Source of the DNA: CAVQBP01 sp963848195
GTDB lineage: Bacteria; Bacteroidota; Ignavibacteria; Ignavibacteriales; Ignavibacteriaceae
Length of the DNA stretch: 64,000 nucleotides
Assembly: GCA_963848195.1 (NCBI GenBank)
Contig: CAWKCY010000019.1
Coordinates: 62,001-126,000 of the forward strand
Direction of reading: 5' to 3'
Part shown: one piece after another, positions 1 through 7,474 of the stretch
Position numbering within the stretch: position 1 is the first letter of the stretch
Layout of the letters: the number at the start of each line of letters is the position of its first letter
Translations under genes and position numbers: made by a program
Notes under the pieces: model-generated
The model's database searches: none
The model's input: only the letters and a program-made list of their open reading frames with translations
What the model was told of the DNA's origin: nothing

Positions 1-232
1 ATCATTTGAATTCCATTTTCTTAAAAAACTAACTATTATTTACTACAAGATCATCACAAAATAGTATCTTTTCAACAGTAAATTAATGATACTGATTATA
101 ATTATAAAATAAAAACTTACTTTTTCAACATAATTGTTTTTTCCAAATGAAATTGTTGATTTTTTAATCAAATAAAAGGAACATTGTAAGTTAATTATTG
201 TAAAAAAAACATTTACAACTATTCCATATACA

Positions 233-1228
233 ATGTTAAAAAAGTTGATATTTCTTTTTATTGTTCTTTCCTTTATAGGCTTTAATTCTTACAGCATAAA
301 GACTAACAGGATACAAAAACCTATAAATTCTACTGTTCAAGTGGATTCTAATATTACTTTCAAAAAAGATTATCCAATTGCTTTAGTAGGTGATCTGCAA
401 AGAACTACAGTCTGGGAGCTAATGATCGGAAGAGAACAAAATGAAGTGGAAAGAAAGAAAATCATTGAAAACATTGCCTTACATAATCCTGCTGCTTTAA
501 TTTTGTTAGGTGATATGGTATCGAACGGCTCAGATATAAAGGAGTGGGATTATCTTCATAATCTGCTAAAACCTATTATGAGTAAAGATATTCCGGTAAT
601 ACCTGTCTTAGGTAATCATGAGTATTGGGGAGATAATTCAATAGCACTCAATAATGCCAAGCAAAATTTTCCTATTTTCCAAAAATCCCATTGGTACAGT
701 AAAATTTACGGTGATATTGTTTTTATAATTCTTGATTCCAACAGATATGACTTAATGGAAGACAACTGGACTAGAGAAAGAAGATGGTTTGAGAATGCTT
801 TAAATTATTACGACTCGAATGGTGATATTAAAGGGATCATCGTTTGTCTTCATCATCCTCCTTATACCAACAGCTTAGTTACGGGAGACAATATAGATGT
901 ACAGGAAGCATTTGTCGAGCCTTTTTTAGAATCTCAAAAAACTCTGGCAATGATAAGCGGACACGCACACACCTATGAAAGATTTCAAAAGAAGGGTAAA
1001 ATGTTCATAATCTCCGGAGGAGGCGGCGGTCCACGGGTTCTTCTTAAAACCGGCTCTAATATTCATAAAGATATTGTAAATTTACCTCAATTAAGGCCTT
1101 TTAATTACCTTCTTCTTTATCCGAAACCGGAAGGAGTTCAAATAACAGCAAAAGGATTAGAAAAAGGGGAATCCCAATTCATTATTCTAGATAACTTTAC
1201 AATTCCATTTAAAAATATTCCTTACTAA
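233..1228 (+). CDS. Secreted calcineurin-like metallophosphoesterase
   Basis: A 331-residue protein with an N-terminal signal peptide of about 21 residues (MLKKLIFLFIVLSFIGFNSYS) and then a metallophosphoesterase fold. The dinuclear-metal motifs appear in order: GDLQ near residue 53, LGDMV near 92, GNHE at 127-130, HHPP near 207 and GHAHTYER near 243. The layout is that of purple-acid-phosphatase-like members of the family, which hydrolyse phosphomonoesters or diesters outside the cytoplasm. The substrate cannot be told from sequence. It stands alone, with an AT-rich leader before it. The ATG is the first in frame and gives the full signal peptide. Confidence 0.85.
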   Translation: MLKKLIFLFIVLSFIGFNSYSIKTNRIQKPINSTVQVDSNITFKKDYPIALVGDLQRTTVWELMIGREQNEVERKKIIENIALHNPAALILLGDMVSNGSDIKEWDYLHNLLKPIMSKDIPVIPVLGNHEYWGDNSIALNNAKQNFPIFQKSHWYSKIYGDIVFIILDSNRYDLMEDNWTRERRWFENALNYYDSNGDIKGIIVCLHHPPYTNSLVTGDNIDVQEAFVEPFLESQKTLAMISGHAHTYERFQKKGKMFIISGGGGGPRVLLKTGSNIHKDIVNLPQLRPFNYLLLYPKPEGVQITAKGLEKGESQFIILDNFTIPFKNIPY

Positions 1229-1338
1229 GTTGGAATCCTTTTTGATTAATTGTATCTAATTAATTGAAGTTAGGCAAAATCACTATTATTTGTAACAGGA
1301 GTAGGAGAATTATATTAAAATGGTGCAAAATCTAAATT

Positions 1339-1378
1339 AGGAGATTCTTCACTCCACTTCGTTCCGTTCAGAATGACA
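1339..1378. repeat. Dispersed intergenic repeat fragment
   Basis: About 40 bp, starting GGAGATTCTTCACTCCACTT and ending in CAGAATGACA, inside the 1229-1433 spacer. From general knowledge, this motif is scattered through intergenic regions of Ignavibacteriales and other Bacteroidota-related genomes. A related GATTCTTCCC arm occurs near 45341. It is far more GC-rich than its surroundings and has no reading frame. Confidence 0.4.
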
Positions 1379-1433
1379 ATGTTTGCGTAACTTAAGTAAT
1401 TAATTAAATACTGAATAATTAAAGGTGATATTG

Positions 1434-2045
1434 ATGGATTTCAAAACTATTGAAGAACTGATAAATCAAAAAGGAATCGATTATCAGGAATATTTGAATA
1501 AATTTATAAACGAACTGGCAGAAACAAATCCCGATCTATTAGATATAAAAGCAAGCAAGAAATTCGAAACTAAAAAATTGAACCTTCAACGAAGCACAAG
1601 AATTATGAAGACTTATAAAGTTTCGAATAATTTGCGGGAAGAGATTAAAAGGATAAATGAGGCTCAGCTTTGGATGGTAATAACGGAAAACTGGTGCGGT
1701 GATTCTGCCCAAAATCTGCCCTACATTGCCTTAATTGCTCAAGAAAATCCAAACATTAGATTTAAAATTATTCTAAGAGATTCAAATCCAGATGTAATGG
1801 ATCAATATTTAACAAATGGGACCCGAAGCATCCCAATTCTGGTTGCATTAGATTCTAATGGAAATGAGTTATTCAGATGGGGTGCCCGACCGAAAATTGC
1901 TCAGGAATTTTTCATTCAATGGAAAGCGGAAGGTATTGTTAGTCCTGAGCTTTATGAAAAGCTTCATCTCTGGTATGCCAGAAATAAGGGAGAGGCAATT
2001 GAATCCGAATTTTTTGAAATTCTGAAGACAGTTGAACAGGATTAG
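1434..2045 (+). CDS. Thioredoxin-like family protein
   Basis: A 203-residue cytoplasmic protein with a thioredoxin fold of the Thioredoxin_9 kind. The active-site position reads WCGDS (residues 87-91), so only one of the two usual cysteines is kept. The cis-proline loop is SIPIL, downstream. A classical disulfide-reductase mechanism is therefore unlikely, and a monothiol or non-redox role is possible. The frame also opens at a GTG at 1425, but that GTG lies inside the AAAGGTGAT ribosome-binding site (1421-1429) serving the ATG at 1434, so the ATG is the better start. No operon partner is evident. Confidence 0.8.
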   Translation: MDFKTIEELINQKGIDYQEYLNKFINELAETNPDLLDIKASKKFETKKLNLQRSTRIMKTYKVSNNLREEIKRINEAQLWMVITENWCGDSAQNLPYIALIAQENPNIRFKIILRDSNPDVMDQYLTNGTRSIPILVALDSNGNELFRWGARPKIAQEFFIQWKAEGIVSPELYEKLHLWYARNKGEAIESEFFEILKTVEQD

Positions 2046-2150
2046 ATAATTACAAGATTACAACGATTTCAAGTTTATTCCATATTTACCCTTAATTATT
2101 TAAGTTTAAGCTAAAGGCATACTCACCTTTCGCGGAGATTTTCAAATTAG

Positions 2151-2158
2151 TATCTTTG
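2151..2158 (+). promoter_or_regulatory. Candidate Bacteroidota-type -7 promoter element
   Basis: TATCTTTG matches the TAnnTTTG -7 consensus known from Bacteroidota and lies 26 nt before the ATG of the trans-sulfuration gene. A clean TTG-type -33 element at the usual distance is not visible, so the call rests on one box. Confidence 0.35.
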
Positions 2159-2184
2159 CAATTAAATTATTGCGAAAATGTTAA

Positions 2185-3303
2185 ATGAGAATAGAGACAT
2201 TATCTGTTCATAGCGGAAGAAATGCGGATTCTTCAACCGGGGCAGTTACTCCACCGATTATTCTTTCGACTACTTTTGAACGAGAAAAAAACGGGGAATA
2301 TCCTAAAGGATACAATTATTCCCGAAGTAATAATCCCAACAGAGAAGCTTTAGAAAAATGCCTTGCTGAACTTGAGTATGGTTTATATGCTGCGGCATTT
2401 TCATCAGGTACAGCTGCAGCAATGAGTATACTGCAATCTCTCCAGCCCGGCGATCATATCATTGCTCCGGATGATATTTACCATGGTACAAAACATCTTA
2501 TAAAGATCTTTAAAAAATGGGATATTGATTCCACTTTTATTGATATGACGGAGATAACGAATTTAGAGAAGGCCATTCAAAAAAAGACAAGACTTATCTG
2601 GGTTGAGACTCCTTCAAATCCTTTATTAAAAATGGTCGATATTAAAAAGATAGCTGATGCAGCAAAGAGAATAAATGCTGTTACCGTCTGTGATAACACA
2701 TGGGCAACACCTATTTTGCAAAATCCGCTTGAACTGGGAATTGACTTAGTGCTTCACGCTACTACTAAATATATCGGCGGGCACAGCGATATTTTAGGCG
2801 GTGCTGTAATTTCAAAGGAAAGTAAAACTTTTGATTTTATAAAAGAGATTCAAAGATCAGGCGGAGCAGTCCCCTCTCCTTTTGAGTGCTGGCTGACCTT
2901 AAGAGGGGTTCAAACACTGCCGCTGAGGATAAGGGAACAGTCAAAAAATGCAATGTTAATTGCAGAATTTCTTAATTCAAGGAAAGAGATAGAGGAAGTC
3001 CATTATCCCGGTTTAGCAGCTCATAGAGGTCATCAAGTTGCCAAAGCGCAAATGAAAATGTTTGGGGGTATGCTTTCTTTCCAGGTCAAGGGGAATAAAA
3101 ATGAAGCCGTTAAATTAGCTGGGAATGTAAATTTATTTACTCGTGCAACGAGTCTCGGTGGACCTGAAAGTTTAATTGAACATCGTGCATCTGTCGAAGG
3201 GCCGGAAACCAAAACACCTCAAAATCTCTTACGGTTATCTATCGGTCTGGAACATCCGGATGATTTAATTGATGATTTGGTGCAGGCTTTATCAAAATTA
3301 TAA
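2185..3303 (+). CDS. PLP-dependent trans-sulfuration enzyme (cystathionine gamma-synthase/lyase family)
   Basis: A 372-residue fold-type I PLP enzyme of the Cys/Met metabolism family. Visible landmarks are the N-terminal VHSGRNAD and TPPIILSTTF, the YSRSNNPNR substrate/phosphate segment, SSGTAAAMS for cofactor phosphate binding, and the Schiff-base lysine K195 in HATTKYIGGHSD. The C-terminal SLGGPESLIEHRASV carries the conserved arginine-bearing loop. Members make or break cystathionine, or sulfhydrylate activated homoserine; sequence alone does not separate these. The next gene is a TSUP carrier that may move sulfur oxyanions, which supports a sulfur-amino-acid role. Confidence 0.85.
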   Translation: MRIETLSVHSGRNADSSTGAVTPPIILSTTFEREKNGEYPKGYNYSRSNNPNREALEKCLAELEYGLYAAAFSSGTAAAMSILQSLQPGDHIIAPDDIYHGTKHLIKIFKKWDIDSTFIDMTEITNLEKAIQKKTRLIWVETPSNPLLKMVDIKKIADAAKRINAVTVCDNTWATPILQNPLELGIDLVLHATTKYIGGHSDILGGAVISKESKTFDFIKEIQRSGGAVPSPFECWLTLRGVQTLPLRIREQSKNAMLIAEFLNSRKEIEEVHYPGLAAHRGHQVAKAQMKMFGGMLSFQVKGNKNEAVKLAGNVNLFTRATSLGGPESLIEHRASVEGPETKTPQNLLRLSIGLEHPDDLIDDLVQALSKL

Positions 3304-3327
3304 TTTCTAAAAATAGGGTATAACGGT

Positions 3328-4077
3328 TTGTCTATCTTTCTCCAGCTCATATTACTATTTGCTATAGGAATTATAGCAGGGTTTATGAATGTTATGGCAG
3401 GCGGCGGTTCAACTTTAACATTACCAGCCTTAATTTTTTTAGGTTTGGATTCTGCATTAGCAAACGGTACAAACCGGGTAGCAATAATTATTCAAAATAT
3501 TTTTGCGGTCTATTCTTTCAAAAGGGAAAAATATCAAAAGTTTAAATTAAGCTTAAAGTTGTCACTATTTACTTTACCAGGCGCAGTTATAGGGGCATTG
3601 GTTGCAGTAAAGATGAATGATCAAACATTCCAGACTATTTTAGGAATAGTTATGATCGGAATAATTATTTCAATGATTATTCCAAGAAAGAAAATTGAAT
3701 ATTTACAATCCGATGATAAAAATATTTCGCCGTGGGTTTATGTTTCAATGCTTTTTATAGGATTCTACGGAGGGTTTATTCAGGTGGGAGTAGGATTTAT
3801 TATTATGGCTGCACTCCATTATTTAATGAAGATAAATTTAGTTTATGTGAATATGCATAAAGTTTTTATAATATTAATTTATACAATCCCGGCAATCCTT
3901 ATCTTTATATTTACAAATAATATTAATTGGGAATTAGGATTAACACTTGCCGCCGGTAATGCTATAGGTGGATGGTGGGCTGCAAAATTCTCTGTAAAAA
4001 GAGGAGAAGGCATAATCAAAATTATTCTTATTGCAGCTGTTTTTATTATGTCTTTAAAATTATTAAATATCTTCTAA
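3328..4077 (+). CDS. TSUP (TauE/SafE) family membrane transporter
   Basis: A 249-residue polytopic inner-membrane protein with about eight hydrophobic helices in two repeats. Each repeat contains the family's glycine-rich helix start: GFMNVMAGGGSTLTLPAL near residue 18, and the weaker GFYGGFIQVGVGF near 145. TSUP proteins move sulfite, sulfoacetate and similar organosulfur anions. The start is a TTG, 24 nt after the trans-sulfuration gene, so the two are probably co-transcribed. The substrate is inferred only from that neighbour. Confidence 0.8.
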   Translation: MSIFLQLILLFAIGIIAGFMNVMAGGGSTLTLPALIFLGLDSALANGTNRVAIIIQNIFAVYSFKREKYQKFKLSLKLSLFTLPGAVIGALVAVKMNDQTFQTILGIVMIGIIISMIIPRKKIEYLQSDDKNISPWVYVSMLFIGFYGGFIQVGVGFIIMAALHYLMKINLVYVNMHKVFIILIYTIPAILIFIFTNNINWELGLTLAAGNAIGGWWAAKFSVKRGEGIIKIILIAAVFIMSLKLLNIF

Positions 4078-4098
4078 ATTATTATAAGGAAAACTTAA

Positions 4099-5733
4099 GT
4101 GATTGAAGAAAAAATCGAGAATAAAGTTGAAACTCAGCCAGTTAAGAGTTTCCGGGAAGTTGTTAAGGATTCTTTCAAGGAATTAAAAGAGACTTTCCTT
4201 GCATTTATCAAAGCTCCAAAAGCTTTATGGGGAATAAATGTACCTTATGTACTGGAAGGGCTTGTTTATTTTGGAATTTTAACCGAGCTCGGCAAGTTTT
4301 CATCCGAGAATGTAGGTTTAACAGATCCACAAGCCGGATTAGTTTACAGCTTTGTTACAGGAGGAATAACCTTTTCCATGCTACTCTTAGGGGGTTATTC
4401 CGATAAAATCGGGGTTCGAAAGTCATTATTTATTTCTTTCCTGGTTTTCTTTATTGCCAGGGTTGTTATTGGTCTTTCAGGAAGTTTGAATCTATCAAAT
4501 GGACTTTGGTCTCCAATGTTTTTTACTATGAATGCCGGTCTTCTATTTATGGTTTTAGCATATGGACTATATCAGCCTGCTGCTTATGCCGGAGTAAAGA
4601 GATACACAACGCCTAAAACATCGGCAATGGCTTATGGTGCAATATACGGATTTATGAATCTGGGTGCCTTTCTCTCAGGATTTGTATCTTCTTTAACCAG
4701 GCAAAACTATGTAGATATTTTTCCTCCAAACGGATTAACAGCAGTATTCTGGGCTTTTACTATTATTACTTTAATTGCTTTATTACTTACTGTAATTCTT
4801 TTAAGCAAAAAGACAGATGCCCAGGCACTTGCACATGTGAAAGAAGAATTAAAGAAAGAGGGGATCAAAGAAGAAGAGGAGCAAGAGGAAAAGGAAACTA
4901 CAAAGAAAAAAAATAATAACGTCCCATTAATTATATATAGTTTGTTGACCTTACTATTTTTTTTATTTTCAGGATTCGGTTTTAATAATCCGTTAAACTT
5001 TATAAAAAGTTTTTATCTGTTCGGTTATAAAATTACATTTGATTTATTTTTTGTTATAACTATTGCTTTATTCATAATTGCTATTTATGAATTTTTAAGG
5101 AAAAGACCTTACCACCCTTTCAGAGATAAAAGATTTGCATTCTTTATATTCATATTAATACCGGTTCAAACATTATTTGCTCACAACTGGTTAACTATAC
5201 CATATTATTTAAACCGTGCGTTCCCTGCCGGGTCGGTAGCCAGTCAATATTATGAAATTTTTGCCAATATAAACCCAATATTGATATTTATTTTAGCTCC
5301 GCTTATTGCAGGTCTTACAACCAAAGCAAATGTTTATAAAATGATGATACTCGGAACAACAGTAATGGCAATACCCACATTTTTATTAACAATAGGTCCG
5401 AATTTATATTTGTTTCTTTTATATGTTTTAATCAGCACAATAGGGGAAGCAATGTGGCAGCCTAGATTTTTGCAATGGATTGCTGAAGTAGCTCCCAAAG
5501 GAATGACAGGTCTTTACATGGGAGTAGGCCAGTTTCCATGGTTTTTAACTAAGGTAATGACAGGATTTTATTCGGGATGGTTTTTGATGAAATATTGCCC
5601 AATAGATATGCTCCCATCAAATATGAATACAGAGTTTATGTGGTTTATTTATGGATTAATTGCTATAGTAAGTCCAATTGGATTAATACTTGCTAAAAAA
5701 TGGATGGTGAAAGGGTTTAAACTAAAAGCTTAG
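4099..5733 (+). CDS. MFS transporter with large charged central loop
   Basis: A 544-residue major facilitator with about 12 transmembrane helices. The loop between helices 2 and 3 (GGYSDKIGVRKS) carries the MFS signature. The central cytoplasmic loop, roughly residues 245-275, is a run of Glu and Lys. Spacing of helices and the SxPxxAYAGVKRY-type segment are reminiscent of oligopeptide-type MFS carriers, but the substrate is unknown. The start is GTG at 4099, supported by AAGGA at 4086-4090. It follows the TSUP gene by 21 nt and converges on the nitrilase gene with only 7 nt between stops. Confidence 0.8.
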   Translation: MIEEKIENKVETQPVKSFREVVKDSFKELKETFLAFIKAPKALWGINVPYVLEGLVYFGILTELGKFSSENVGLTDPQAGLVYSFVTGGITFSMLLLGGYSDKIGVRKSLFISFLVFFIARVVIGLSGSLNLSNGLWSPMFFTMNAGLLFMVLAYGLYQPAAYAGVKRYTTPKTSAMAYGAIYGFMNLGAFLSGFVSSLTRQNYVDIFPPNGLTAVFWAFTIITLIALLLTVILLSKKTDAQALAHVKEELKKEGIKEEEEQEEKETTKKKNNNVPLIIYSLLTLLFFLFSGFGFNNPLNFIKSFYLFGYKITFDLFFVITIALFIIAIYEFLRKRPYHPFRDKRFAFFIFILIPVQTLFAHNWLTIPYYLNRAFPAGSVASQYYEIFANINPILIFILAPLIAGLTTKANVYKMMILGTTVMAIPTFLLTIGPNLYLFLLYVLISTIGEAMWQPRFLQWIAEVAPKGMTGLYMGVGQFPWFLTKVMTGFYSGWFLMKYCPIDMLPSNMNTEFMWFIYGLIAIVSPIGLILAKKWMVKGFKLKA

Positions 5734-5740
5734 AATAAGT

Positions 5741-6616
5741 TTACCCGGTATTTTCGACAATTGCAACTTTGGAATAAACATCCTGTCTTTTATCCATTAA
5801 AGGAATTGTTGTTCCTTTAATTCTATTCTCATCGAGGAGATCTAATTCGAGGTCTGCAATAATAATTTGTTCCAAGTTAATAATACCTTCGGCTGCAATT
5901 CCATCTCGTGAAAATGGGAAATCGGATGGAGTAAAAATATTCGCCTGACCATAATGAAGTCTGAGATTTTCAACCGGGAGGTTGCCAACAGTACTTGCCA
6001 TAACAACATATACCTGGTTTTCTATAGCTCTAGCCTGACAGCAATACTTAACGCGTAAATAACCCTGCCTGTCATCAGTATAGGAGGGGACAAAAATTAT
6101 TTCTGCACCAGCATCCGAGACTACTCTAGCAACTTCAGGGAATTCGACATCATAACAAATTAATATGGAGATCGGACAATGAGTAGTTTTAAATACTTTA
6201 AGTTCACTTCCATTTTCAATTTGCCATGGATTTTTTTCCCACCTTGTTCTATGAACTTTATCCTGATTAAATACTTTCCCCTCAGGAGTAAAAAGATAGG
6301 CTCTATTAAATATTTTTTCATTTACTTTTGTTGGATGCGTACCTCCAATCAGATAATAATTACACTTGACGGCATAACTTTTTAATAAATCGATATATTT
6401 TTCTTTATATTTACTCAATTCGTTAATTGCTTTTAATGGATCGCTACTGTCAATAAACGACATTAGCTGAATTGTAAAGAGTTCCGGGAGAAGCACATAA
6501 TGAGGTTTATATTCTGCGGCAGCAGTTAAGACATAATGAACCTGCTCTACAAATTCTTCAAAGTCTTTAACTCTTCTTAGATGATATTGAACCGAAGCAA
6601 TTCGAACGCGCATCAT
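5741..6616 (-). CDS. Carbon-nitrogen hydrolase (nitrilase superfamily)
   Basis: A 291-residue nitrilase-superfamily amidohydrolase with the complete Glu-Lys-Cys triad: E45 in LLPELF, K120 in NQDKVHR, and C154 in ILICYDVEFPE. The conserved start RVRIASVQYHLR is present. The ATG overlaps the stop of the upstream GNAT gene in an ATGA quartet (6613-6616), so translation is coupled. In many bacteria these two domains form one protein of about 500 residues, GNAT first and nitrilase second. Here they are two adjacent chains in the same order. The physiological amide substrate is not known. Confidence 0.85.
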   Translation of the reverse strand: MMRVRIASVQYHLRRVKDFEEFVEQVHYVLTAAAEYKPHYVLLPELFTIQLMSFIDSSDPLKAINELSKYKEKYIDLLKSYAVKCNYYLIGGTHPTKVNEKIFNRAYLFTPEGKVFNQDKVHRTRWEKNPWQIENGSELKVFKTTHCPISILICYDVEFPEVARVVSDAGAEIIFVPSYTDDRQGYLRVKYCCQARAIENQVYVVMASTVGNLPVENLRLHYGQANIFTPSDFPFSRDGIAAEGIINLEQIIIADLELDLLDENRIKGTTIPLMDKRQDVYSKVAIVENTG

Positions 6617-7266
6617 TTCTCCTTTTTATCAAAGTTTGGATTATAATTTGGGTTTAGCCATACAATTAAAGAGGCAAATTCTAAAGATTGAGTATCTCCA
6701 TGTAAATAATTTTCAACAATATCACAAAATTGAAACCCCTGTTTTAATTGAAAACGAAGTACAGGGTCATAAATATCCCCCCATATAACTTTGAGACAAT
6801 ATGTATGAGGATCCATTTTATCAGCAAATAGATGATAATTAGGTAGCCTGCCTGCGGCAATGATCCTTTTCAGGTTCAACCTTGTACATAATTCCCTTCT
6901 TTCCTGGTAAATTTTCTGACCTATTCCTTTCTTCCTGTAATCAGGGTCCACACAAACTTCGGCACCATAAAGGGTTTTACCTTCCGGGTTATGAGTAGAA
7001 AACATTCCGCTCCCGGTAATTTCCTTCCAGTTATGCTCAGGACCATATTCGTCCCACAAAATTATAAATGAGCTAGCGGTTCCAACGATTTTCCCTTCCA
7101 TTTCTGCTACAAACTGACCTTCGGCGAAAACTTTAAGGTGATTTTCAAGCTGTTCAACTGACCAGGGCTTCAAACCAGGGTATACCTTTCTCTGTAATTC
7201 TCTAACTTCATCAAAATGTGCCGGAGTTGTGTTTCTTATAATGACCTCTGCATCTGCAACTATCAT
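6613..7266 (-). CDS. GNAT family N-acetyltransferase
   Basis: A 217-residue GNAT acyltransferase. The acetyl-CoA-binding motif A is seen at VCVDPDYRKKGIGQKIYQER, near residues 105-125, with the R/Q-x-x-G-x-G/A pattern as RKKGIG. It ends in a short charged tail and overlaps the nitrilase start by 4 nt. The pair corresponds to the widespread GNAT/carbon-nitrogen hydrolase fusion. A small-molecule amine is the likely acceptor, but nothing in the sequence identifies it. Confidence 0.8.
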   Translation of the reverse strand: MIVADAEVIIRNTTPAHFDEVRELQRKVYPGLKPWSVEQLENHLKVFAEGQFVAEMEGKIVGTASSFIILWDEYGPEHNWKEITGSGMFSTHNPEGKTLYGAEVCVDPDYRKKGIGQKIYQERRELCTRLNLKRIIAAGRLPNYHLFADKMDPHTYCLKVIWGDIYDPVLRFQLKQGFQFCDIVENYLHGDTQSLEFASLIVWLNPNYNPNFDKKEK

Positions 7267-7474
7267 ATTATACCTCTACATCACAACAATTTATTAAAAA
7301 GGTTGCTTAAAATGAAAGATATGCAACAATAACCAATAACTATTTTACAAGAATTCTCGAAAAAAATTAATAAATTCCATATTTTTTGAAAATATTTCCT
7401 TAAAGTTAATCAATTTGAAGTTTTTTATTTATATTTAATTACAAATTTTATCATACCTGAATCATTTTCTTTTT

